From NCBI GenBank assembly GCA_964606895.1, contig CAZSHX010000035.1:1-45441 (forward strand): a DNA stretch of 45,441 nucleotides. Direction: 5' to 3'. The translations under genes and the position numbers were made by a program. Positions 8,868 through 16,002 of the stretch are shown here, in pieces (positions within the stretch are counted from its first letter, which is position 1; each line of letters starts with the position of its first letter). The notes under the pieces are model-generated. The model had not been told where the DNA came from and searched no databases. It was given only the letters and a program-made list of their open reading frames with translations. This stretch comes from CAZSHX01 sp964606895 (GTDB lineage: Bacteria; Bacteroidota; Ignavibacteria; Kapaibacteriales; UBA2268).

Positions 8868-9769
8868 AATCCTCTCCAGAAATCATCATTTTTCCAATTC
8901 GTAGGGAAACCCATGTAATGTTTTGGTAATTCAGGGTAATCATCAAGTAATTCCAACAACTTTTGTTTGAAAGTCGTGTTCTCATTTATTATTTTTGATA
9001 AATAGAAAATTATTGCTAAGATTAAATATAATCTGTCTTGTTTGTCAAAATCAGGAACTGCTGATAGCCAAGAATTATATGGATTTCGAGGGATTGTAGG
9101 TTTAATGGGTAATTGCCTGTTCCATAATCTTGAATGATGAGCACAAATGTTTCTAACAAATGCCAAAGATTCCATCCATGACTCCAATACCACATGGTCA
9201 ACACCAAAGAATTTTGAGACAATCTTTTTTTCTTTTGACGTTTTCAAATTTTTGAATAGCAAAGAAACTTGACCAAGTGAGCATATCTCAATTGACATCC
9301 ATGAAGGAGGAAGCTTCGGGTTACTGTATTTGTTTTTATAATGTTCAATAAACAGTTCCTTGGACTTGTCAGTATTGCCAGTAAGAATTTCAATAAACTT
9401 GCTTTTATTTGAATAACTTTTATAAATACTAAGTTCATCAAACCAATGACTACCATAAGCAAGAGAATAGTGATAAATCAGTTGTGTCTTAAAAGAATTT
9501 TCAATCCTCTCAAGTTGATTAAAGATTAATATTCTAAGTTTTCTGTCAAACTTGTAAGTATTAATAACTTTTTGAAATTCGGTGTTCAATTTGAAAAGAT
9601 GGGCAGTATGCGGTTCCTTTAAGAAAGTGAACCAATATCCACTTAATTTGTAATAGCTTATATTCCCAAGAAAGTATTTTGCTGACTCTTCATCATCAAT
9701 TGATAAGCCACGTTTTTGTAGTAGAACAACTTGTTCATCAAGCGTTAGTGCAGGTTTATCATAATCCAT
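8864..9769 (-). CDS. Abi_2 family (AbiD/AbiF-like) abortive infection protein with HEPN motif
   Basis: A 301-residue protein of the Abi_2 family, whose lactococcal founders AbiD and AbiF stop phage growth. Early family motifs are visible (KPALTLDEQVVLLQKRGL, GNISYYKLSGYWFTF). The conserved HEPN-type motif is at RNICAHHSRLWNR, where Arg206-x4-His211 would be the RNase-like active site. Length is normal for the family. It is sandwiched between an hsdS remnant and intact hsdS, overlapping hsdS by 4 bases and the remnant by 11, so it is expressed with the restriction system. A role as a second-line, cell-suicide defence is inferred from the family and the context. Confidence 0.88.
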   Translation of the reverse strand: MDYDKPALTLDEQVVLLQKRGLSIDDEESAKYFLGNISYYKLSGYWFTFLKEPHTAHLFKLNTEFQKVINTYKFDRKLRILIFNQLERIENSFKTQLIYHYSLAYGSHWFDELSIYKSYSNKSKFIEILTGNTDKSKELFIEHYKNKYSNPKLPPSWMSIEICSLGQVSLLFKNLKTSKEKKIVSKFFGVDHVVLESWMESLAFVRNICAHHSRLWNRQLPIKPTIPRNPYNSWLSAVPDFDKQDRLYLILAIIFYLSKIINENTTFKQKLLELLDDYPELPKHYMGFPTNWKNDDFWRGL

Positions 9770-9983
9770 TAATACCCCCTAAATGAAAAGACTCGCCCTG
9801 GTGCGCTATTCTTATGGGAAGCGTGGCGAGTACTGTTGCTACAAAATTAAGAAAATTAGATATAATAGCAAACGATTTTTTTAACATGACAAAACTAACA
9901 GCAACGGAAAAAGTCAATTTTACCTCAAGAATCACACTAATCCATTTAATATTAATCAGTTTATATTTTGGGTTTTGGGTCAT
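9759..9983 (-). pseudogene. hsdS 5' remnant
   Basis: A 74-codon open frame begins at ATG 9983 with MTQNPKYKLINIKWISVI, then LEVKL. This mirrors the start of the intact hsdS product (MTPYPKYKPTGIDWIGEI, then PENWEVKKL) codon by codon, apart from two short gaps in the second part. The DNA matches too, including ACCCAAAATA. Similarity stops after about 22 codons (to roughly 9920); the rest does not resemble HsdS. It follows the HEPN gene stop by 4 bases, the position expected for a coupled hsdS. I read it as the scar of an earlier hsdS lost by deletion or by replacement with the Abi_2-hsdS pair. A new small protein is less likely. Confidence 0.65.
9791..9831. repeat. Imperfect hairpin inside the hsdS-remnant gap
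   Basis: ACTCGCC at 9791-9797 pairs with GGCGAGT at 9825-9831. An inner stem, CGCT (9804-9807) with AGCG (9820-9823), is separated by a bulge. The stem is more GC-rich than its surroundings. It lies just upstream of the Abi_2 start on the - strand. It might shape mRNA processing or translation of the Abi_2 gene, or be part of an inserted palindromic element. No T-run follows, so it is not a simple terminator. Confidence 0.4.
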
Positions 9984-9987
9984 GATT

Positions 9988-11463
9988 CTATTTATCAACT
10001 TTTGTTGAACCGATTAATTTTAATAATCGTGTACAATTGCTTACTAAATGCCTTCTTGTCTTCAATGAAATCAAAATATTTCTCATGTAAATATTCTTAT
10101 TCGGCTCTATTGAGATTTCAATCTCTTTTTCGAGAAAATTCCAAAACTCACCACAGCTAAATAATTTTTCGATTTCGTCAATCTGTTGGTACAAATTATA
10201 AAAAACTGGAATTTCAATTTTATCAAAAGATAAATATTTTATAACTTCTTTAAAATCAGGTTCTTTAAGATTTTGATTTATAGATGTAATAGATGAAATT
10301 TTTTGATTTATAAGTATTTTGGGACTAACTGTTAATTGACAAATATCGTAAAGGTCCAATAATAGTAAATCTGCTAATTCATCTACTTCAGCTTGAAGAA
10401 CAAGCCCATGGGCGACTCTATTACGGATTATTCTAAAATTAAAAGCATAATATTCGTAGAATAACTCCTCTTTTAGAGTATATTGGAGCAAATCTAATTT
10501 TTGCTGTAATCCCATTTTTATCAGAAGATTTTCATCGTTCCCAAACTCGACACATAAATCATGTAATATCCCTTCAATTTGAGTGGGTACAGAATTAGCG
10601 AATATTACTTTTGAACCTGTTTGATAAGATTTAATCATTTCTTCGATTATTGCTCTTCTTTTACTGAGGCTATGATTTATTAGAATTAGATTTTCAATTT
10701 TATTAATAATCTTGTTGTCTTTAATATATTTCGATAAATATTTTTGAAAACTTGGTTTATCCTCAATATATTGTTTGTAAATTGTTTGAAAATGGCTCGT
10801 TGGCATATTCATGAATTTATTTTCAAGTTCATTAGGTTCTTGTACCTCGTATGATTTTTTGTTAAAACTATAAGGGTATGGATTATTGCCTGATATGGTT
10901 AAAAAAAATGATTTATAAATTCCCCAATCATAGTTTAGACAAATATTCAAAGAGTATGTATAAATTCTTTCCTTAAGGAAATTTAGAATTTCGTCTTTGG
11001 CTTCTTGATTGCGTTTCTTATAGTAATTCAGAATCGGGATTTCTTCTTGTTTTTTTTCATTATTTTGTTTTGAAGAAATTTGATTTATCATTTTTTCAAT
11101 ATCCAACAGTCTTTTGTCAATCTCTTTTAAATCTTTTGCAACTTGTTCAAATGCTCCCAATAATGTTTCTTTAGGCTCTTTTTTCAAGTTAAGATACGTC
11201 TTACAAATATAGAAATGAAAATCATACTCATCGTTTGGTACTTCCTCGCTGTCATTGATTTTAAATCGTTCTCTAAAAGTCTCTTCTAAGATTTTAAAGT
11301 CAACTTGAAACGTATTTATTGATAGAATTTCTTTTAAAAAATGTTTAGAAAGCTGTTCAAAACTGCATCTAAACAACTTATCATCATCCCATATTTTTTG
11401 ATAACTTTTTTTTATTTGTTCTCTTGATACAGGTGTAAGCACCAATGATTCATTCTTGTTCAT
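9988..11463 (-). CDS. HEPN-motif protein of unknown family, hsd-linked
   Basis: I do not recognise a named family for this 491-residue protein. Visible parts are an N-terminal helical region (1-110), a coiled coil at about 105-165 rich in Lys and Glu, and a helical C-terminal half. The C-terminal half holds PTQIEGILHDLCVEFG (about 293-308) and FRIIRNRVAHG, an Arg347-x4-His352 motif typical of HEPN RNase-like domains. The remaining C-terminal 130 residues are also helical. Its ATG overlaps the stop of the detached hsdM tail (ATGA), and its stop lies 4 bases before the hsdS remnant start. Together with Abi_2 it makes two HEPN proteins in one restriction operon, which suggests RNA-targeting defence. 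That function is inference; only the motif and the context are seen. Confidence 0.6.
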   Translation of the reverse strand: MNKNESLVLTPVSREQIKKSYQKIWDDDKLFRCSFEQLSKHFLKEILSINTFQVDFKILEETFRERFKINDSEEVPNDEYDFHFYICKTYLNLKKEPKETLLGAFEQVAKDLKEIDKRLLDIEKMINQISSKQNNEKKQEEIPILNYYKKRNQEAKDEILNFLKERIYTYSLNICLNYDWGIYKSFFLTISGNNPYPYSFNKKSYEVQEPNELENKFMNMPTSHFQTIYKQYIEDKPSFQKYLSKYIKDNKIINKIENLILINHSLSKRRAIIEEMIKSYQTGSKVIFANSVPTQIEGILHDLCVEFGNDENLLIKMGLQQKLDLLQYTLKEELFYEYYAFNFRIIRNRVAHGLVLQAEVDELADLLLLDLYDICQLTVSPKILINQKISSITSINQNLKEPDFKEVIKYLSFDKIEIPVFYNLYQQIDEIEKLFSCGEFWNFLEKEIEISIEPNKNIYMRNILISLKTRRHLVSNCTRLLKLIGSTKVDK

Positions 11464-11570
11464 TTCAAAATCTCCTTTATCATCCCCTCAGTCTCTTGCT
11501 CCAAAGCCAGAATATCGGCTCGGATTTCGTCAAGACTGCGTAAGGGTTTGTATTTGTTTATGGTTTTCAT
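11460..11570 (-). pseudogene. Detached copy of the hsdM 3' end (36-codon open frame)
   Basis: This 36-codon frame starts with MKTIN and continues as KYKPLRSLDEIRADIL to MIKEILK, the C-terminal tail of HsdM. The DNA at 11467-11555 matches 13376-13464 of hsdM over 89 bases with 8 differences, all at third codon positions, so the peptides are identical across it; the final codon is Lys instead of Arg. Both ends are coupled by ATGA overlaps, with the AlbA_2 gene upstream and the HEPN gene downstream. The silent pattern shows that both copies were shaped by protein-level selection, so this tail probably comes from another hsdM allele through recombination. It may still be translated and keep the HEPN gene coupled. 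Confidence 0.85.
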
Positions 11571-13369
11571 TCTTCTGCAATTTTTTCAATTATTTTCAAT
11601 AATTTTTTCCCTTTTTCCGTAATGACATATTTTTGATTAGGGCTGTTCGGTTTGTCGGGTACTGTCATTTTTAGAATGCCGTCATTTATAAGAATTCCAA
11701 TATTAGTTTTATAATTTTTGGGGTGATTTGTTAAATTGATTTCATGTAAAATATCCTTCCGTGTCTGTGGTTTTAGACAGAAAGCCAATAAATTATTAAG
11801 ATTAATAATTTTTTGAAAATGTACAAGTTTTTTAACTTGTACACTTACTTGTGCACTAACTTGTACACTTTCTTGCTCACCAACTGAATCCATCAATGCA
11901 AGAATTTCATCTAAGTTTATGATATTAAATAAATTAACTTGTGCACTAACTTGTACACTTACTTGTGCATTAGATTGTTCCCCAGCTTGGTGCCGACTTA
12001 GTGCCGACTTGGTACCAACTTGGTCACTAACTCGGTCATCAACTTGGTCACTCAAAGTAATTTTGTCATCTATGAAAACTTTGATTTCATGACCTTTAAC
12101 CTCAACTCTAACATTTTCGTTAACAGGAAAGTCAGGATGAATAGGGAACGTTACCTTGAAATAAGACCTATCGTCATCTGTTTCAAAAAGAGGTTCGGGA
12201 GAACCATTCTTTTTGAGTGAATCCAAAATAGTCGGGATACCGGTTGCTCTTCCTTCCGTCAGGTGCAATTCTTTAAGAAATTCACCGATTCTGCGGTTGC
12301 GGTATTTTCTAACGTCGAATTGCAGGTTTTGAAGTTTTAGTTTGTCAAGTGGCGGCAAAGGACCCGGAAAACTGAGGATACTTAACCTGTTAGGATAATT
12401 TCTGATTTCAATTGTTGAATCATTGTCATAACCACGATGATACACAGCATTACACAAAGCTTCCTCTAAAGCTTCATAAGGGAAATTGAAAAACCGTTTG
12501 GATTCTGCTTTTCCTTCTATCTTTTTAACATGCTCTCTAACTACGCTATCTTTCAAATAAGTTAGAGCTTTTTGAAGCTGAACGTGAATTTGTCCGGTAA
12601 AAATCTTTTCTGTAAAGTTTGTGCCTGATTCATCATAAAATGTAGCTATTTCTATCTTCACATAGGGAAAGAATTTCTGGACATCTTTTGCAAAAAATAA
12701 AATACCTGCATTTTTTGGTAATAGAATCTCGTCCGCTCCTTCTACAATGTTCATCTTACGTGCAATCTCATTCATCTGAAGATTATGGATTTGATGCTCA
12801 AGGTCACTTTTAATCTCATTCAAAAAGGTTCTAATTGAAGATAAATCAAAGTCTTCCATTTTACCACGATGATTTACCTGGTCGTCAAAAGGAACTTTAT
12901 TCGACATGCTTAATAGTTCAAGTTCTTCTTCCGTACTCGGTTTAACAGTGGAAGAAAATTTTCTGATATAATAAAAATTGGTTGCTTTTTCTTTTAATAA
13001 ATCAGGTGCTTTGTAAGGACGATTACTGCCGCCCGGACACCATAATATCAATATTTTTTTACCCATGAAATCCACAGGTTCTGATATTGGAGAATAAGAT
13101 GGGAGTATTTTACGGCATAATCCAACCAATTCTTTTTGTATTTTATCAATTTGATTTAATTTCAAACCAACAGGTGGCAATTTAGGAATATTGTCTTCCT
13201 CAGCAATACCAATTATGACATAACCACCACCCCAATTATTGAAGTCATTCGCAAAAGCACAAATTGTTCTGATAGTTCGTTCAGGGTTCCAGCCTTCACG
13301 AAATTCAATTCGTTCCCACTCGACGGTGGTACCATTAATTAAATCGTTGATATTTATCGGTAATGCCAT
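11567..13369 (-). CDS. AlbA_2 domain ATP-binding protein with Gln-Val repeat linker and winged-helix tail
   Basis: A 600-residue protein. The N-terminal AlbA_2 domain (about 12-140) includes VEWERIEFREGWNPERTIRT and NNWGGGYVIIGIAEED. A GHKL-like ATPase part follows (about 290-395), with EEALCNAVYHRGYDN as N-box and EGRATGIPTILDSL as lid. Residues about 435-520 are a linker of repeated xxQV units (SDQVDDRVSDQV, then QVSVQVSAQV twice). A segment IINLDEILAL reappears as IINLNNLLAF, so the linker is internally duplicated. The last 80 residues look like a winged helix (TRKDILHEINL to YVITEKGKKLL). Its ATG shares one base with the hsdM stop (TAATG), so it is coupled to hsdM. A regulatory or defence role is inferred. 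Confidence 0.82.
   Translation of the reverse strand: MALPININDLINGTTVEWERIEFREGWNPERTIRTICAFANDFNNWGGGYVIIGIAEEDNIPKLPPVGLKLNQIDKIQKELVGLCRKILPSYSPISEPVDFMGKKILILWCPGGSNRPYKAPDLLKEKATNFYYIRKFSSTVKPSTEEELELLSMSNKVPFDDQVNHRGKMEDFDLSSIRTFLNEIKSDLEHQIHNLQMNEIARKMNIVEGADEILLPKNAGILFFAKDVQKFFPYVKIEIATFYDESGTNFTEKIFTGQIHVQLQKALTYLKDSVVREHVKKIEGKAESKRFFNFPYEALEEALCNAVYHRGYDNDSTIEIRNYPNRLSILSFPGPLPPLDKLKLQNLQFDVRKYRNRRIGEFLKELHLTEGRATGIPTILDSLKKNGSPEPLFETDDDRSYFKVTFPIHPDFPVNENVRVEVKGHEIKVFIDDKITLSDQVDDRVSDQVGTKSALSRHQAGEQSNAQVSVQVSAQVNLFNIINLDEILALMDSVGEQESVQVSAQVSVQVKKLVHFQKIINLNNLLAFCLKPQTRKDILHEINLTNHPKNYKTNIGILINDGILKMTVPDKPNSPNQKYVITEKGKKLLKIIEKIAEE
11832..12054 (-). repeat. 12-base in-frame tandem repeats within the AlbA_2 gene
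   Basis: On the + strand the units ACTTGTACACTT and ACTTGTGCACTA alternate in two short arrays, about 11834-11880 and 11937-11972, each running into more degenerate copies. Around 11973-12054 the related ACTTGGTCACT words continue. One unit is 12 bases, four codons, so gain or loss of a unit keeps the frame and changes only linker length. This is the DNA behind the repeated Gln-Val linker. The near-identity of the copies suggests recent slippage or recombination. Confidence 0.75.
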
Positions 13370-15120
13370 TAACGTAAAATCTCCTTAATCATTCCCTCGG
13401 TCTCTTGCTCTAAAGCCAGAATGTCAGCCCTGATTTCGTCAAGACTGCGTAAGGGTTTGTATTTATAGAAATATTTTGTAAAATTGATTTCGTAGCCCAT
13501 TTTTGTTTTGCTGTGGTCAATCCATGCATCCGGTACATGCGGCAACACTTCACGTTTGAAATACTCCTCGATGTCATCTTTAAGCGGTACATTCTCATTA
13601 TCCCTTAAGTCAGCATCAGGAACAATATTCCCTTTTTTATCCTTCACAACTTTGCCGTGTTCATCTCTCTTTGGTCTCTCAATTGTCAGTCTGGAATATC
13701 CGAAATATTCATTGTCGAATATCTTGCAATACTCACCTTCGGTGAACTCTCCGTAAATTTTGGTGATTAGTTCAATTGCTTCTGAATGAATTTCTTTTCT
13801 TTTATTACCAAGGCTACGCAACATTTTCGAATAGAAAGGATTGTCTTTGTCTTCTTTGTTTGAGCCTGTGGCATTAATAAGCTGAACCTTGCCTTTTCGG
13901 AAAGTTTCTTTTCTATTGGTTACAATCCAGATATAAGTTGAAATACCTGTATTATAGAAAAGTTGGTCGGGCATAGCAACAATAGCCTCAAGCATATCAT
14001 TTTCAATTATCCACTTTCTGATGTCACTTGTGCCGCTACCTGCACCACCTGAAAACAAGGGAGAGCCATTAAAAACAATTGCAATTCTACTGCCGTCGGA
14101 AGTCCGTTTCATTTTTGAAATCATGTGTTGCAGAAATAGAAACGAGCCATCGCTGATAGGTGGTAATCCGGCACCAAAACGTCCGGCGAAACCTTTGTTG
14201 GCATATTCATCTTTGATACATTTTTCAACCTTTTTCCAGTCAACGCCAAAAGGAGGATTGCTCAAGCTGTAATCAAAAACTTCACCTTCGAGACCATCCT
14301 GAGAAAATGAATTGCCAAATTTGATATTTGCAGGATTTTGACCTTTGATTAGCATATCAGATTTGCAAATTGCATAAGATTCGGGATTCAGTTCCTGTCC
14401 GAAAACTTCAAGCTTAGCGTCAGGATTTAATTCAAGTACATACTCTTCTGAAACGGACAGCATGCCACCGGTTCCGCAGGCAGGGTCGTTCAAAGTTTTG
14501 ACGATACCCTTTTTAGTTAAAATCTCCCTATCGTACACAAAAAGAAGATTAACCATTAACCTGATTACTTCACGAGGAGTGAAATGTTCACCTGCTGTTT
14601 CATTACTTAGCTCGGCAAATTTACGAATAAGTTCTTCAAAGACATATCCCATCTGAATTGAATTCAATCCCTTGAAGATGTCTCCGGCTTCGGCAAATTT
14701 TTTAATTATCAGGTAGAGCAAATCGTATTCATCCAGCTTTTTAATCTGTTCTTCAAAGCTGAAATACTCGATAATTTCCTTTGCACTAATAGAAAAACCG
14801 TTGATGTAGTTACGGAGATTTGCCGCAATGTTGTTGTGGTCTTCGGCAAGTTTATTAAAATCGAATTTGCTGTGGTTGTGGAACTTAAACTTTGAAGCAT
14901 TATTCAAAATTGGTTCGAGTATTTCTGGCTTTTTGTCCTTATGCTTTTCATAAGCTTCCAGAACGGATGCCTTTGTCGGCTGTAATACGAAATCTAAGCG
15001 GCGGAGAACGGTTAAGGGCAGAATTACCTTGCCGTAATCGGCTTGTTTATATTGACCTCGCAGAAGGTCTGCAATTGACCAAATGAAGTTAGCTTTTTCC
15101 CTGAAATTAATATTTGCCAT
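13369..15120 (-). CDS. hsdM: Type I restriction-modification methyltransferase subunit (HsdM)
   Basis: The DNA N6-adenine methyltransferase subunit of the hsd complex. The 583 residues include the N-terminal helical HsdM domain (about 8-150), the SAM-binding motif DPACGTGG at 212-219 and the catalytic NPPFG at 288-292. The C-terminal tail (RSLDEIRADIL onwards) contacts HsdS in known complexes. I chose ATG 15120 (MANINFREKANFIWSIADLL) because the family begins there; an upstream in-frame start at 15153 adds only 11 unusual residues. It is the first gene of the operon and overlaps the AlbA_2 gene by one base. No Shine-Dalgarno sequence is visible. Its 3' end is duplicated downstream at 11467-11555. 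Confidence 0.95.
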   Translation of the reverse strand: MANINFREKANFIWSIADLLRGQYKQADYGKVILPLTVLRRLDFVLQPTKASVLEAYEKHKDKKPEILEPILNNASKFKFHNHSKFDFNKLAEDHNNIAANLRNYINGFSISAKEIIEYFSFEEQIKKLDEYDLLYLIIKKFAEAGDIFKGLNSIQMGYVFEELIRKFAELSNETAGEHFTPREVIRLMVNLLFVYDREILTKKGIVKTLNDPACGTGGMLSVSEEYVLELNPDAKLEVFGQELNPESYAICKSDMLIKGQNPANIKFGNSFSQDGLEGEVFDYSLSNPPFGVDWKKVEKCIKDEYANKGFAGRFGAGLPPISDGSFLFLQHMISKMKRTSDGSRIAIVFNGSPLFSGGAGSGTSDIRKWIIENDMLEAIVAMPDQLFYNTGISTYIWIVTNRKETFRKGKVQLINATGSNKEDKDNPFYSKMLRSLGNKRKEIHSEAIELITKIYGEFTEGEYCKIFDNEYFGYSRLTIERPKRDEHGKVVKDKKGNIVPDADLRDNENVPLKDDIEEYFKREVLPHVPDAWIDHSKTKMGYEINFTKYFYKYKPLRSLDEIRADILALEQETEGMIKEILR

Positions 15121-15310
15121 AAGATTCTGAAATAATAAAACCCAAATAAACAACTTAAGGAAAAAAAATTGATTTTGAAAGGATAATCAGGAATTTTGGA
15201 AAATATTTTTTGGTTAAATGTTAATATTTGCTTATTTAAAAAATTAAGGTACTAAAGATAATCAGTTGAAATATAGTTGAAGCATTTTTATAACTATTTA
15301 TTATACAATA

Positions 15311-15375
15311 ACTTAGTTCTTGAAATCTGCTTTTTCGTAATGAGCAGGTCTGCGGTTCAATTCCGCATGTTGGCT
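15311..15375 (+). tRNA. Degenerate tRNA-Thr(CGT)-like fragment, probable attachment site
   Basis: The 3' half of a tRNA is clear. It has anticodon stem GCTTT/TGAGC with one mismatch and loop TTCGTAA (anticodon CGT at 15336-15338), the variable bases AGGTC, T arm TGCGG-TTCAATT-CCGCA, and acceptor strand TGTTGGC ending near 15375. The 5' half does not fold: only ACTTAGTTC recalls the usual start, the D arm is missing about 7 bases, and no GCCAACA pairs with the acceptor strand. A terminator hairpin follows 9 bases later. This fits the right-hand attachment site of an island inserted into a tRNA-Thr 3' end, in which case the intact tRNA lies left of the window. A simple tRNA pseudogene is the alternative. 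Confidence 0.65.
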
Positions 15376-15383
15376 CAAACTCC

Positions 15384-15417
15384 AAACCCTTGATACATCA
15401 AAGTTTCAAGGGTTTTT
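15384..15417 (+). terminator. Rho-independent terminator after the tRNA-like fragment
   Basis: AAACCCTTGA (15384-15393) pairs perfectly with TCAAGGGTTT (15406-15415) around a 12-base loop, and the stem runs into five T. It sits where a tRNA gene's own terminator would be, so the tRNA 3' flank appears to be native chromosome. Confidence 0.75.
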
Positions 15418-15460
15418 AAGTTTAAAGAGAGAAGTAATAATTACCATGAAAAAAGCGGTT

Positions 15461-15775
15461 TTATGCTCGTTTATGCTCGTCCATAAATGCAATTTCTGAC
15501 AGTAACAGGACAGAAGAAATCTGACAGAAGAAAAATTTCCCAAACACATTGATAATTCTACCACTCTCAGTATCATTCTCTCGGTTTACTTCTTCGGTGA
15601 TTTTTCTGCCGTTCAAATTAATAACTCCCGAACGATTGACTGCCGAAATTACATCGTCAAGTTTATTCAGCTTCGTGCTGATCTCTTCGAATCTTATCAG
15701 ACTGGAGTTCATATAACTGCTTACTTCATCTGTATTCAAAAAGTTGGTTGGATTTGAATTATCGAAGAAATTCAC
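15461..15775 (-). CDS. Hypothetical protein, possibly a fragment
   Basis: A 104-residue frame from a GTG at 15775, with an in-frame stop six codons before it. The first part is helical and charged (EISTKLNKLDDVISAV). The next part, GVINLNGRKITEEVNREND, resembles short C-terminal segments seen in some phage structural proteins, but I cannot name a family. The last 25 residues look unlike coding sequence and contain a small direct repeat (TTTATGCTCG twice near 15462-15481). No ribosome site is visible. It lies alone between the tRNA-like fragment and the ybbR gene; a decayed phage gene is plausible. Confidence 0.3.
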   Translation of the reverse strand: MNFFDNSNPTNFLNTDEVSSYMNSSLIRFEEISTKLNKLDDVISAVNRSGVINLNGRKITEEVNRENDTESGRIINVFGKFFFCQISSVLLLSEIAFMDEHKRA

Positions 15776-16002
15776 ATTTGAGTTTGTGAGTTAATCTTCG
15801 GTATTGAAAGCAAGTTCTTTATCAGAAGAGCTCAAGACAACATTTTTTTAAACTTTGATGCGTTCAAAGTAGGAAAAGTCAAGAAGGGAGTTTGATCTTA
15901 ATAGAGAAAGTTGAACAAGAGTACATTTTATTCATATTTAAATTTAATTTTTTTTTGGTAACTTGGTATATGAATTTAATGAATAGTAAAAAAAACTATA
16001 AT
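15776..16002. other. AT-rich spacer with no recognised feature
   Basis: Between the hypothetical fragment and the ybbR 3' end I see only AT-rich sequence with long T-runs near 15950. No convincing gene, hairpin or promoter was found. Confidence 0.5.

Noticed and set aside
9814..10008. Small + strand gene between the HEPN and Abi_2 genes
   Set aside because: Its second half is antisense to the hsdS remnant and no ribosome site or family is visible; kept only as a weak finding.
11832..12054. CRISPR array
   Set aside because: Units are 12 bases with no spacers and lie in frame inside a coding region.
2809..15120. BREX or DISARM system
   Set aside because: No PglZ, BrxC, DrmA or similar motifs; the genes are those of type I restriction with accessory proteins.
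15311..15375. Functional tRNA-Thr
   Set aside because: The D arm and the 5' acceptor strand do not fold and the anticodon stem has a mismatch.
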